From positions 1-45,928 of the forward strand of contig NZ_JALKFX010000075.1 of the NCBI RefSeq assembly GCF_023243045.1: a DNA stretch of 45,928 nucleotides. Direction: 5' to 3'. This DNA is from Frankia sp. AgB32. Lineage in GTDB: Bacteria; Actinomycetota; Actinomycetes; Frankiales; Frankiaceae. Position numbers and translations under genes: made by a program. Under the pieces are notes generated by a model. That model saw nothing but the letters and a program-made list of their open reading frames with translations, did no database searches and was not told the origin of the DNA. Every line of letters begins with the position of its first letter. Position 1 is the first letter of the stretch. Below, piece after piece: positions 16,011 to 24,544 of the stretch.

Positions 16011-16039
16011 GAAGGTCCGGTCTGGTCAAACCGACCTTC
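16011..16039. terminator. Hairpin after alpha/beta-hydrolase gene
   Basis: GAAGGTC (16011-16017) and GACCTTC (16033-16039) are perfect arms, with a further GGT/ACC pair inside. It starts 11 nt after the stop codon. It could attenuate read-through into the amidohydrolase gene or stabilise an mRNA end. Confidence 0.4.
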
Positions 16040-16198
16040 CAACGCGCCGCCCAGAGGGCGCTGCACGGTTTTGCCGCGCGTTCCGAATAACTTTTCGGCG
16101 CGCCATCAGCCATGATTTTCCAGGACCTGCGGAGCCGTTGTTCCATGTCAGTCAGAGACAATTGCGCGCCGCTCGGCGGGCAGTTAGCATCGGCACCC

Positions 16199-17362
16199 AT
16201 GACGAGTAACGGTCTCTTCGTGGTCGACTCGGACTCACACTGGTCCGAACCACCCGATCTTTTTACCAAGCGCGCACCGGCCCAGTTCCGCGACCGGGTT
16301 CCACGCGTGGAGAAAATCGACGGCCAGCAGATGTGGGTCTTCGACGGGAAGCCGGTCGGCATCTACAGCGCCGGTGGCGTGATCGGCCGCGACGGCAAGA
16401 AGGAGAGCGCCAACAAGGCGCTGTTCGAATGGACGATCGACGAGATACACGTCGGAGCCCACGACCCGAGCGTCCGGCTCCAGGTGCTGGACGAGTGCGG
16501 CATCGACGCCCAGATCATCTTCCCGAGCACCATCGGTCTCGGCGGCCAGGACCTCGGCCTGTCGGACGACCCCGCCCTCACCAGGCTCTCCATCGAGATC
16601 TACAACGACGCGATGGCGGAGATCCAGAGCGAGTCGAACAACCGGTTGCTGCCGCTGCCACTGATGCCCGCATGGGACGTCGACCTGTGCGTCAACGAGG
16701 CGAAGCGGGTCGCCGCGCTGGGGGCTCGCGGCGTCAACATGACCTCCGACCCGCAGGATCTGGGATCACCGGACCTGGCGAACCGGGCATGGGACCCGTT
16801 CTGGGAGGTCTGCGCCGAGCTGCGGCTTCCGGTGCACTTCCACATCGGCGCCAGCATCACCGGCATGACGTTCTACGGGAAGTACCCGTGGGAGTCCCAC
16901 GGGCCGAACACCAAGCTCGCGATCGGTGGCACGCTGCTCTTCATCGGTAACGCACGGGTAGTGACGAACCTGATCCTCGCGGGTATCTTCGACCGCCACC
17001 CAGACCTGCAGACCGTGTCGGTGGAAAGCGGCGTCGGCTGGATCCCGTTCATTCTTGAGGCGCTCGACTACGAGATGGCCGAAAACGCACCCGACGAGCT
17101 GGCCCAGCTGAAGAAGATGCCTTCGGACTACTTCCGCAGCAACATCTACGCCACCTTCTGGTTCGAGAACAACCGAAACAAGCTACCGGCCCTCATCGAG
17201 GCGGTCGGCGAGGACAGAATCCTGTTCGAGACCGACTTCCCGCACCCGACCTGCCTCTACCCGAACCCGCTGCAGAGCGTCGAGGCGAAGCTGGCGACGC
17301 TGTCTGGCGAGGCCCGCGCGAAGATCCTCGGCGAAAACGCGAGGAAGCTCTACCGGCTCTGA
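16199..17362 (+). CDS. ACMSD-like amidohydrolase (amidohydrolase_2)
   Basis: A 387-residue TIM-barrel metalloenzyme of the family that includes 2-amino-3-carboxymuconate-6-semialdehyde decarboxylase and related non-oxidative decarboxylases and hydrolases. The N-terminal metal motif is DSDSHWSEP (D-x-H instead of H-x-H). Further ligands appear in LPVHFHIGAS and in ETDFPHP near the C-terminus. ATG 16199 gives the usual family start, with the metal strand within 15 residues; an upstream in-frame ATG at 16145 has GGAG 10 nt before it and cannot be excluded. It lies between the hydrolase and the aldehyde dehydrogenase on the same strand. A decarboxylation or ring-fragment step in the same catabolic route is likely; the substrate is unknown. 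Confidence 0.8.
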   Translation: MTSNGLFVVDSDSHWSEPPDLFTKRAPAQFRDRVPRVEKIDGQQMWVFDGKPVGIYSAGGVIGRDGKKESANKALFEWTIDEIHVGAHDPSVRLQVLDECGIDAQIIFPSTIGLGGQDLGLSDDPALTRLSIEIYNDAMAEIQSESNNRLLPLPLMPAWDVDLCVNEAKRVAALGARGVNMTSDPQDLGSPDLANRAWDPFWEVCAELRLPVHFHIGASITGMTFYGKYPWESHGPNTKLAIGGTLLFIGNARVVTNLILAGIFDRHPDLQTVSVESGVGWIPFILEALDYEMAENAPDELAQLKKMPSDYFRSNIYATFWFENNRNKLPALIEAVGEDRILFETDFPHPTCLYPNPLQSVEAKLATLSGEARAKILGENARKLYRL

Positions 17363-17474
17363 GCGCCGGCGCCGAGTGCCGGCCAGCCGGTGACACATCT
17401 CCCCGTTGCCGCCCCGTCCCTGCCGGCAGCGGGCAGGCCGGTGCCCCGTTGAGCGCAGTCAGGAGCGACGAGTC

Positions 17475-18956
17475 ATGAAGACGTTGGGACACTGGATCGA
17501 TGGCCGGCCCGTGCTCTCGGTATCGGGTCACTTCGGGCCGGTGTACGACCCGGCCCGGGGCGTACAGATCGGCCAGGTCCACCTCGCCTCCCAGGCGGTG
17601 GTCGACGAGGCGGTGAAAGCCGCCGTGCACGCCGCGGTGGGCTGGGCGGACTCGTCGCTGAGCCGGCGTGCGGCCCTGCTGTTCCGGCTGCGCGAGCTAC
17701 TCGACGGCCACCGCGACGAGCTCGCCAGACTCGTCAGCGGCGAACACGGCAAGGTCCACACCGACGCGTTGGGCGAGGTCGCTCGCGGGCTGGAGTGCGT
17801 GGAGTTCGCCTGCGGCATCCCGCACCTGTTGAAGGGCTCGCACAGTACGGAGGCCTCCCGCGGGATCGACGTCCACACCGAGCTGCATCCCGTCGGCGTC
17901 GTCGCTGGCATCACACCGTTCAACTTCCCGGTCATGGTGCCGCTGTGGATGATGGCCAATGCCCTCGCCTGCGGTAACGCCTTCATCCTCAAGCCGTCGG
18001 AGAAGGATCCCTCGGCCTCGCTGCTGCTCGCCGAGCTCGTGCGGCGCGCCGGCTTCCCCGACGGCGTGTTCAACGTGCTGCAAGGCGGCGCTACCGCGGT
18101 CAACGCGCTCCTGGGCCACCCGGATGTCGACGCCGTGTCGTTCGTCGGCAGCACACCGGTAGCCCGCCACATCTACGAGACCGGGACCCGCGCGGGCAAG
18201 CGGGTCCAGGCCCTCGGCGGAGCCAAGAACCACCTGGTCGTGTTGCCCGACGCGGACATAGCGGCCGCCGCCGACGCGGCGGTCTCCGCCGGATACGGAT
18301 CAGCCGGCGAGCGGTGTATGGCAATTTCGGTCGTGGTCGCTGTCGGAGCTGTCGCCGATCCGCTCGTCGCGGCGATCGCCGCCCGGATCCCCGACGTCGT
18401 CGTCGGTCCCGCCGTTGACGACGCGTCCATGATGGGCCCCCTCATCACCCGCGAACATCGGGACCGCGTCCGTTCCTACATAGACGCGGCCGCGGACAAC
18501 GGGGCTCTGGTCGTCGTGGACGGCGCGACCGATCAGGGTGACGGATTCTTCGTAGGCTGCGCTCTGCTCGACCAGGTCCGGCCCGGCATGCCGGTCTACG
18601 ACGACGAGATCTTCGGCCCTGTGCTCAGCGTCGTCCGCGTCGACACGTACGAGGAGGCCGTGGCCCTGGTCAACGCCAACCCGTACGGCAACGGCGTTGC
18701 CGTGTTCACCCGCGACGGTGGCGCGGCACGGCGCTTCTCCCGCGATGTCGAGGTGGGGATGGTCGGCATCAACGTCCCCGTGCCCGTTCCGGTCGCCTGG
18801 CACTCCTTCGGCGGTTGGAAGGCCTCCCTGTTCGGGGACGCGCCCATCTACGGGCCGGAAGGAATCCGCTTCTACACCCGTCCCAAGGTCATCACCACGA
18901 GGTGGCCCGATGCCACCCCGAGCCTTGTCGACCTCGGCTTCCCCACGAACCGGTAA
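17475..18956 (+). CDS. mmsA: Methylmalonate-semialdehyde dehydrogenase-like (CoA-acylating) ALDH
   Basis: A 493-residue NAD-dependent aldehyde dehydrogenase. Classical elements are TPFNFP (oxyanion Asn), KPSEKDP (cofactor site), SFVGSTPVA (NAD-binding turn), the catalytic Cys281 in GSAGERCMA and EIFGPVL. The MMSDH subfamily is indicated by HWIDGRPV at the N-terminus, GERCMA, and VPVPVAWHSFGGWK-type text near the C-terminus. MmsA converts methylmalonate or malonate semialdehyde to propionyl- or acetyl-CoA, the last step of valine and some ring or side-chain degradation. ATG 17475 has AGGAG about 9 nt upstream. It fits as the enzyme funnelling cassette products into CoA thioesters. Confidence 0.85.
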   Translation: MKTLGHWIDGRPVLSVSGHFGPVYDPARGVQIGQVHLASQAVVDEAVKAAVHAAVGWADSSLSRRAALLFRLRELLDGHRDELARLVSGEHGKVHTDALGEVARGLECVEFACGIPHLLKGSHSTEASRGIDVHTELHPVGVVAGITPFNFPVMVPLWMMANALACGNAFILKPSEKDPSASLLLAELVRRAGFPDGVFNVLQGGATAVNALLGHPDVDAVSFVGSTPVARHIYETGTRAGKRVQALGGAKNHLVVLPDADIAAAADAAVSAGYGSAGERCMAISVVVAVGAVADPLVAAIAARIPDVVVGPAVDDASMMGPLITREHRDRVRSYIDAAADNGALVVVDGATDQGDGFFVGCALLDQVRPGMPVYDDEIFGPVLSVVRVDTYEEAVALVNANPYGNGVAVFTRDGGAARRFSRDVEVGMVGINVPVPVPVAWHSFGGWKASLFGDAPIYGPEGIRFYTRPKVITTRWPDATPSLVDLGFPTNR

Positions 18957-19030
18957 CTCGCGGCCCCGTAGGCGGGGCGCCCACGAACGCCGTCGGCACG
19001 CCCGCAACTGAAAGATCGAAGGAGAGCGCG

Positions 19031-20308
19031 ATGCCCGACTGGACTACGATCGACTTCTTCAACGACAAGTCCCTCGTCGAAGACCCCTATCCGTATTTCG
19101 AGTCGCTGCGGGCGCAGTGTCCGGTGCTGCCGCTGCCGCATCTCGGCGTCGTGGCGGTATCTGGATACGACGAGGCCAACGACGTGTACCGCAACGTCGA
19201 CACCTTCTCCTCGTGCAACTCGTTCGCGGGTCCCTACGCGACGTTCCCTGTCCCCCTCGAGGGTGACGACGTCAGTGACCTCGTCGATCGTTACCGAGAC
19301 CAGCTGCCGATGAGCGAGCACATGGTCACGATGGACCCGCCCGACCACACCCGCGAACGGGCTTTGCTGATGCGGCTGCTCACGCCGGCACGCCTCAAGG
19401 AGAACGAGTCGTTCATCCTGGCGCTGGCCGACCGGCAGCTCGACGAGTTCCTGGCCAGCGGGCGGTGTGAGTTCGTCCGGGAGTACTCGCAGCCGTTCGC
19501 GATGCTCACCGTCGCCGACGTGCTCGGCGTGCCGGCGGAGCATCACCAGCGGTTCCGCGACGGTTTCGGCCTCAGTCCCAAACCCGCCGAGATCGGCAAC
19601 GAGAACCACGGCGACAAAGACCGGGACGCATTGGGCTGGCTGGAGACGTGGTTCACCCAGTACATCGAGGACCGCCGGCGCGAGCCACGCGAGGACGTCC
19701 TGACCAAGATGGCGCTAGCGACCTACCCCGACGGTTCCACCCCGGAGGTCATCTCCGTCGTCCGTGCGGCGACGTTCCTGTTCGCCGCCGGCCAGGAGAC
19801 GACCGCCAGGCTGCTCGCGTCCGCGCTGAAGTACCTCGCCGAGCACCCGGAGGCGCAGGACGAACTGCGAGCGCGTCCCGACGGCATTCCGGAACTGATC
19901 GAGGAGACGCTTCGCCTCGAAAGCCCGGTCAAGGTCGACTTCCGCCTCGCCCGACGCAGCACCACCATCGGCGGCGTCGAAGTAGCGGCGGGCACCCCAG
20001 TCATGCTGCTCAACGGCGCGGCGAACCGCGATCCGCGCCGTTTCGAATGCCCCGCCGAGTTCCGCGTCGACCGGGACAACGTCCGCCAGCACCTCGCCTT
20101 CGGCCGGGGCGTCCACACCTGCCCCGGCGGCCCCCTGGCCCGCGTCGAAGGCCGCATCACTCTCGAGCGCATCCTCGACCGCACCCGCGATATCCGGCTC
20201 TCCGAACAACACCACGGGCCAGCAGGCAACCGGCAGTTCGCCTACGAACCGACCTGGCTACTACGGGGCCTGAGCGAACTGCACCTGGAATTCACACCGG
20301 TCGCCTAG
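19031..20308 (+). CDS. Cytochrome P450
   Basis: A 425-residue soluble bacterial P450 monooxygenase. It carries the I-helix oxygen-activation motif AAGQETT (about residues 252-258), the K-helix ExxR in ETLRLE, and the heme-binding loop FGRGVHTCPGG with thiolate ligand Cys364. The C-helix region HMVTMDPPDHTRER is typical of class I CYPs. Bacterial enzymes of this kind hydroxylate terpenoids, steroids, aromatics or fatty acids and need ferredoxin plus reductase. No ferredoxin gene lies next to it, so electrons must come from elsewhere. ATG 19031 follows GAAGGAGAGCG. It is the last gene of the GntR-linked cassette, 74 bp after the dehydrogenase. Confidence 0.95.
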   Translation: MPDWTTIDFFNDKSLVEDPYPYFESLRAQCPVLPLPHLGVVAVSGYDEANDVYRNVDTFSSCNSFAGPYATFPVPLEGDDVSDLVDRYRDQLPMSEHMVTMDPPDHTRERALLMRLLTPARLKENESFILALADRQLDEFLASGRCEFVREYSQPFAMLTVADVLGVPAEHHQRFRDGFGLSPKPAEIGNENHGDKDRDALGWLETWFTQYIEDRRREPREDVLTKMALATYPDGSTPEVISVVRAATFLFAAGQETTARLLASALKYLAEHPEAQDELRARPDGIPELIEETLRLESPVKVDFRLARRSTTIGGVEVAAGTPVMLLNGAANRDPRRFECPAEFRVDRDNVRQHLAFGRGVHTCPGGPLARVEGRITLERILDRTRDIRLSEQHHGPAGNRQFAYEPTWLLRGLSELHLEFTPVA

Positions 20309-20350
20309 GGTGTGTATCGCACTCGCGTCGGCGCCGGATGCGTCGTCGTT

Positions 20351-20387
20351 CTGTCCGTCCGGGATCGTCATCGACGATCTGTCCGTC
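20351..20387. terminator. Candidate terminator between P450 and kinase genes
   Basis: GATCGTC (20363-20369) and GACGATC (20373-20379) form a perfect 7-bp stem with loop ATC. It is flanked by direct repeats CTGTCCGTC at 20351-20359 and 20379-20387. It lies between convergent genes. Confidence 0.4.
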
Positions 20388-20413
20388 TCAGGTACTGGCA
20401 GGGCCGGTCCGCA

Positions 20414-22012
20414 TCAAGACGCGAAGGGTTCCATACCAGTGCCGGGCAGCAGGACGCGGAAGGCGGTTCCCGTGCCGACGATGCTGGTGACCTCGACGAG
20501 GCCGCCGTGGGCCCGCGCCGTCGCGTCGACGATCGACAGTCCGAGGCCGCTGCCGCCCCGGCCACTCGCCCGACTGTCCGGCGCGCGGTAGAAGCGGTCG
20601 AAAACGTGCTCGGCGACCTCGGGCGGCATGCCCGGGCCGCGGTCGATGACGTCGAGCACGGCCCCCAGAGCAGGCGGAACGGGCTGCGGCGACGGCGACG
20701 GCCCGGCGGCGACAGCCGGGTTCGTCGCCGCCGGTGGGATCGGGCGCAGGCGGATCTCGACCGAGGCGTCGGGTGGGGTGTGGACGCGGGCGTTGGTCAG
20801 CAGGTTGCCGACCAGCTGGCGCAGCGCGTCGGCGTCACCGAGGACGAGGCAGGTCGCGGGGAGGTCCGCGTGCACCGGGCGATCGGGGGCGGCGGCGCGC
20901 AGGTCGGCGACCGCGTCCCGGACGATGGCAGCGAGGTCGAGCTCGGTGCGCCGCGGCGGGTCCGCAGTGCGCCGCGGCGCACTGCGCCCCGACGGATCGG
21001 GCTCCGACGGGTGGGCCAGTTCGTCCAGGTGGGCCAGTTCGTCCAGGTGAGCCAGTTCGTCCAGGTGGGCCAGTTCGTCCAGGTGGGCAAGGTAGAGCAG
21101 GCCGTCTACCAGGGTGCCCATCCGGACCGCCTCCTCCTGGATGCGCCGCAGGGCGGTGTCGGCGTCGGCCGGTGGGGCCATGCCGGACCGCAGCAGGTCG
21201 GCGTAGCCGCGGATGGAGGTCAGCGGGGTGCGCAGTTCGTGGGCCGCGTCGGCGGCGAAGCGGCGTTCCTGTTCCTGGGAGGCGATCCGGTCGGCGAAGG
21301 CGGTCTGGATCTGGCCGAGCATCGCGTTGAGGGCGGCGGCGAGCTGGCCGGTCTCGGAGCGCGCCGGGCCCGGGGGGACCCGCAGGTCGAGGTCGCCGGC
21401 GGCGATCGCGGACGCGGTGCCGATCATCTGCCGCAACGGGCGCAGGCCGCGGCTGAGCCAGAACCAGGCCAGCACCGCCATGATCACCAGGACGGCGCCG
21501 CCGACCGCGGTCTCGACCCGCACCAGTCGGCGCACGGTCTCCGTGACCGGACGCAGCGGCAGCGCGACGAGCACCCGGGTGCTGTCCGGCAGTGTGCGCT
21601 GCACCGCCCGGTAGCGGTCGCCGCTGGCCACGACGGTGAAGGGCGCCGAGAGCCCGGACGCCCCGGGCCGGCTCTGGCCGGCGCTCGCCGCCGCGTCCAG
21701 CAGCCAGGTGCTCGGCGGCGGCGGACTGGCCGAACCGGTCACCCGCAGCATCCGGCCGTCCGCGCCGCGAACCTCCACGAGATAGTCGGTGGGGCCGGCG
21801 GCGCGTTCGAGCCGGGCCTGTTGCAGCGCCCCCGCCCGGGCGATCAGCGTCGCCAACGGCATACCGCCCACCAGTTCGCGGCGGGTGAGCTGCTGGTCGA
21901 CCCGGTCGTACAGGTAGGAGCGCAGCGCGAAGGCGCTGGCCGCGCTGGCGGCGGCGAGGCCCAGTGCGCACAGGGCCACCAGGCCCGCCATGAGCTTCAG
22001 CCGCAGCGTCAT
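20414..22012 (-). CDS. Sensor histidine kinase (HAMP-HisKA-HATPase)
   Basis: A 532-residue membrane kinase. TM1 is at residues 7-30, an extracytoplasmic sensor at about 35-160 and TM2 at about 165-190, followed by HAMP (about 190-245). The HisKA domain has the phospho-acceptor motif AHELRTPLTSIRG, and the ATPase domain has N (LVGNLLTNARVH), G1 (DRGPGMP) and G2 (GGSGLGLSI) boxes. A tandem HLDELA x4 insert at the end of the second dimerisation helix is unusual (separate entry). The TCAT overlap with the regulator stop (ATG at 22012, TGA at 22011-22009) indicates translational coupling. This is a regulator-kinase operon of the TrcRS/MprAB general type; the signal is unknown. Confidence 0.9.
   Translation of the reverse strand: MTLRLKLMAGLVALCALGLAAASAASAFALRSYLYDRVDQQLTRRELVGGMPLATLIARAGALQQARLERAAGPTDYLVEVRGADGRMLRVTGSASPPPPSTWLLDAAASAGQSRPGASGLSAPFTVVASGDRYRAVQRTLPDSTRVLVALPLRPVTETVRRLVRVETAVGGAVLVIMAVLAWFWLSRGLRPLRQMIGTASAIAAGDLDLRVPPGPARSETGQLAAALNAMLGQIQTAFADRIASQEQERRFAADAAHELRTPLTSIRGYADLLRSGMAPPADADTALRRIQEEAVRMGTLVDGLLYLAHLDELAHLDELAHLDELAHLDELAHPSEPDPSGRSAPRRTADPPRRTELDLAAIVRDAVADLRAAAPDRPVHADLPATCLVLGDADALRQLVGNLLTNARVHTPPDASVEIRLRPIPPAATNPAVAAGPSPSPQPVPPALGAVLDVIDRGPGMPPEVAEHVFDRFYRAPDSRASGRGGSGLGLSIVDATARAHGGLVEVTSIVGTGTAFRVLLPGTGMEPFAS
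21011..21082 (-). repeat. Four 18-bp in-frame tandem repeats (HLDELA)
   Basis: Four consecutive 18-bp units, identical except for one G-to-A change in the third (21047-21064), encode HLDELA four times on the minus strand. The array sits between LLYLA of the HisKA second helix and a Pro/Arg-rich linker. Six-residue units with two leucines would extend an amphipathic helix. Confidence 0.9.
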
Positions 22013-22773
22013 CGTCCCGCCCCGGCCGACCGCGGCGGCGACGCCGGCGGCGGCGGCGACGCCGGCGGCGGCGGCGGCAGGCGCAGGGCGTAGCCGAAGC
22101 CGCGCTGGGTGTGGATGAGGGCGGGGCCATGCCGGCCGAGCTTGCGGCGCAGATAGCTGACGTACTGGTCGACGACCGTCGGCTCACCCGCGAAGTCGGG
22201 GCTCCACACCGCGTCGAGGATCTGCAGGCGGGAGAGCACCCGGTTGGGATTGGTCAGGAAGTACCGCAGCAGCAAGAACTCCGTCGGCGACAGCTCGACC
22301 GCCTCGCCGGCGCGGGTGACGAGATGGGTGTCGGGGTCGAGCTCGACGTCGGCGAAACGCAGCGTCCCGGACTCGCCGGGGCCCTCGTCGGTGTCCGGCG
22401 GGCTGGTCCGGCGCAGCACCGCCCGCACCCGGGCGACCAGCTCGTCGATGGCGAACGGCTTGGTGACGTAGTCGTCGCCGCCGTAGGTCAGCCCGGCGAT
22501 CTTGTCCCGGTGGGCGTCCCGGGCGGTCAGGTAGACGACGGGCACCGCCTGGCCGCCGGCGCGCAGCAGGCGGCACACCTCGAAGCCGTCCACGTCTGGC
22601 AGCATCACGTCGAGGACGACGAGGTCCGGCGCCTCCTCGACGGCGAGGCGCAGCGCCGCCCGGCCGGTGCCGGCCGTCAGCACGTCGAAGCCGTGGAAGC
22701 GCAGCGCCATCCGGAGCAGGTCGACGATGTTCGGCTCGTCGTCGACGACGAGCACCCGCGGGGTTCGCGCCAT
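22009..22773 (-). CDS. OmpR/PhoB-family response regulator
   Basis: A 254-residue regulator. The receiver domain (1-120) has acidic pocket DDE, the phospho-acceptor Asp in VVLDVMLPDVDG, the Thr of VYLTARDA and Lys in VTKPF. A winged-helix DNA-binding domain (about 140-235) ends with the RGFGYAL strand. The C-terminal 20 residues are a Pro/Ala-rich tail coded by GGC/GCC repeats (22020-22080), likely variable. ATG 22773 is chosen because AGGAGG lies 8 nt upstream and the receiver starts at once; a longer open frame upstream is non-conserved. It is the first gene of the two-component operon with the downstream kinase and is divergent from the desaturase. Confidence 0.95.
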   Translation of the reverse strand: MARTPRVLVVDDEPNIVDLLRMALRFHGFDVLTAGTGRAALRLAVEEAPDLVVLDVMLPDVDGFEVCRLLRAGGQAVPVVYLTARDAHRDKIAGLTYGGDDYVTKPFAIDELVARVRAVLRRTSPPDTDEGPGESGTLRFADVELDPDTHLVTRAGEAVELSPTEFLLLRYFLTNPNRVLSRLQILDAVWSPDFAGEPTVVDQYVSYLRRKLGRHGPALIHTQRGFGYALRLPPPPPASPPPPASPPRSAGAGR

Positions 22774-22935
22774 GTCGGCCTCCTGTCGGGGTCGTCTCCC
22801 GCCGAGACGGTGCGGCGCCTGGCCCCGAAGTCCATCGGAGCAGCATGAGAGTTTCATGTGAGCGCCGGGGCGCAGTGCGCCGACTGATCCCGCGGAACAG
22901 TCCGGCGATCGGGAATCCACACCCGGTGGCCATGG

Positions 22936-22968
22936 TTGGGAGCCTGCTGTTCTGGAACTGTTTCCCAA
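22936..22968. promoter_or_regulatory. Inverted repeat ending at desaturase start codon
   Basis: TTGGGA (22936-22941) and TCCCAA (22963-22968) are perfect arms; the last A is the first base of the desaturase ATG. No Shine-Dalgarno sequence precedes this ATG. The repeat could be an operator or could occlude the start. Confidence 0.3.
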
Positions 22969-23906
22969 TGAGTTCCCCCACGGACCTGGATCTGCTCCGC
23001 GAGCTGGAGCCCGTCGCCGAGGCCAACGTCAACCGGCACCTCAGCGTGGCTCAGGAGTGGATGCCGCACGAGTACGTCCCCTGGAGCCTGGGCCGGGACT
23101 TCGACGTCCTGCCCTGGGAGCCCGGGCAGTCGGAGCTGCCGGCGGCCGCGCGGATCGCCTTCGAGCTCAACCTCCTCACCGAGGACAACCTCCCGAGCTA
23201 CCACCGGCTGATCGCGGAGGGCTTCGGCAAGGAGGGCGCCTGGGGAACCTGGGTGCACCGCTGGACGGCGGAGGAGGGTCGCCACGCGATCGCGATGCGC
23301 GACTACCTGATGGTCACCCGCGGCGCCGACCCGATCGGCCTCGAGCGGGACCGGATGTTCGCGATGAGCCAGGGCTTCGACCGGGAGGAGGCCTTCGCGC
23401 TGCGGGAGATGGCCTACGTGTCGTTCCAGGAGCTCGCGACCCGGGTGAGCCACCGCAACACCGGCCGGGCCTGCGCGGAGCCGTTCGCCGAGAAGCTGCT
23501 CACCCGCGTGGCCACCGACGAGAACCTGCACATGATCTTTTACCGGAACATGGTCGCGGCCGCGCTGGAGCTCGAACCGTCCCGGACGGTGCGGGCGATC
23601 CGCGACGAGATCCTCGACTTCCAGATGCCCGGGGTCGGGATCCGCGACTTCCGCCGCAAGGCCATCCAGATCGCCCGCGCCGGCATCTACAACCTGCGCA
23701 TCCACCATGACGACGTGGTCACGCCGATCCTGCGCCAGTGGCGGTTCTTCGAGCTCGACGGGCTGGACGCCGACGGCGAGCAGGCCCGTGACGACGTCGC
23801 GGCGTTCCTCGCCGGCCTGGACGCGGCGGCCACCCAGCAGCAGGAGAAGCTCGACCGGACCGTGGCGCGGGCCGAGCGGCGGTCCGAGGCGCTGGCCTCG
23901 GCCTGA
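22968..23906 (+). CDS. Acyl-[ACP] desaturase, diiron (DesA-type)
   Basis: A 312-residue soluble ferritin-like diiron enzyme that introduces a cis double bond into acyl-ACP, using oxygen and reduced ferredoxin. Ligand motifs are visible: Glu in LLTEDNLPSYH, the first E-x-x-H as EEGRHA, and the second E-x-x-H as DENLH, with a further Glu in FQELATRVSH. The start LLRELEPVAEANVNRHL is typical of mycobacterial DesA2-like proteins. ATG 22968 is chosen on family alignment; no RBS is seen, so a leaderless transcript is possible. An in-frame ATG at 22932 would add a hydrophobic 12-residue stretch. Acts in membrane lipid unsaturation. Confidence 0.9.
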   Translation: MSSPTDLDLLRELEPVAEANVNRHLSVAQEWMPHEYVPWSLGRDFDVLPWEPGQSELPAAARIAFELNLLTEDNLPSYHRLIAEGFGKEGAWGTWVHRWTAEEGRHAIAMRDYLMVTRGADPIGLERDRMFAMSQGFDREEAFALREMAYVSFQELATRVSHRNTGRACAEPFAEKLLTRVATDENLHMIFYRNMVAAALELEPSRTVRAIRDEILDFQMPGVGIRDFRRKAIQIARAGIYNLRIHHDDVVTPILRQWRFFELDGLDADGEQARDDVAAFLAGLDAAATQQQEKLDRTVARAERRSEALASA

Positions 23907-24062
23907 CCTGCGGGCCTGACCTGCGGTCGCGGTCAGGCGCACGCCGGGCCGGCCCGGATCGTTCCGGCGCCTGTCCGTAGTGTCCTGTTACTGCAGAGTG
24001 TCCTGGTGTAGCCCATGCGTGCTACGGTCCGGCCGTCGCGATCGTCGACGGATGGAGCCTCG

Positions 24063-24515
24063 GTGAGCCTGCATCGCCGCAACGGACAACCCGGACTCAG
24101 CTTCCCGCAACTCGGGTTGGGGATCGTCGCCATCGCCGCGGTCACGATCGCAGTGCTGATCAATCAGCCGAACGGGTCCCCGGCCGCCGACGACACCGGC
24201 GGGGCCGGTACCACGGCCACGGCCACCTCGGCCGGCACCGCCGGCAGCCGGACCGCCGGTGCGGCGTCGGGCTCGACCGCGAGCCCGGGCCGGGCGACGG
24301 CCGCCGCGACGCCCCCGAGCACCGGGCGCAAGGACTCCGCGTCGGGGGCCGGGCCCGTGCCGGCGGACACCGCCGTCCGGCCGACCCCGGCTCCCACCGT
24401 CGCCATGGTGGCGCCGCGACAGTTCTCCCTGCCGCGCCGCCACCCGTCGGCCTCCCCCAGCACCGGCCTGCGGCTGCCGCCGGTCACCCTGCCGACCTGC
24501 GTCCTCGACTGCTGA
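24063..24515 (+). CDS. Small single-pass membrane protein, unknown
   Basis: A 150-residue protein I do not recognise. An N-terminal basic segment (LHRRNGQ) precedes one transmembrane helix (about residues 15-34, LGLGIVAIAAVTIAVLI). A long extracytoplasmic region of Ala/Thr/Ser/Gly/Pro low complexity follows, and the tail ends PTCVLDC with two cysteines. The predicted topology is N-in with a disordered exterior. GTG 24063 has GGAG about 6 nt upstream; an ATG at 24015 in frame is possible but lacks an RBS. Low-complexity composition makes the frame less certain than neighbouring enzymes, although the membrane segment and RBS favour it. It is convergent with tmk. Confidence 0.5.
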   Translation: MSLHRRNGQPGLSFPQLGLGIVAIAAVTIAVLINQPNGSPAADDTGGAGTTATATSAGTAGSRTAGAASGSTASPGRATAAATPPSTGRKDSASGAGPVPADTAVRPTPAPTVAMVAPRQFSLPRRHPSASPSTGLRLPPVTLPTCVLDC

Positions 24516-24544
24516 GTGCGGACACTCCTGACGGCCGGACGCCG

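Noticed and set aside
21011-21082. Possible CRISPR-like or operator repeats
   Set aside because: 18-bp units are contiguous, without spacers, and in frame within a conserved kinase.
22020-22080. GGC/GCC trinucleotide-like repeats
   Set aside because: They encode the Pro/Ala tail of the response regulator; short low-complexity tails of this kind are common in GC-rich genomes.
20312-22093. 593-codon frame antisense to the histidine kinase
   Set aside because: The kinase motifs on the opposite strand are unambiguous; the frame is a shadow with a repetitive VGQFVQ segment caused by the HLDELA repeats.
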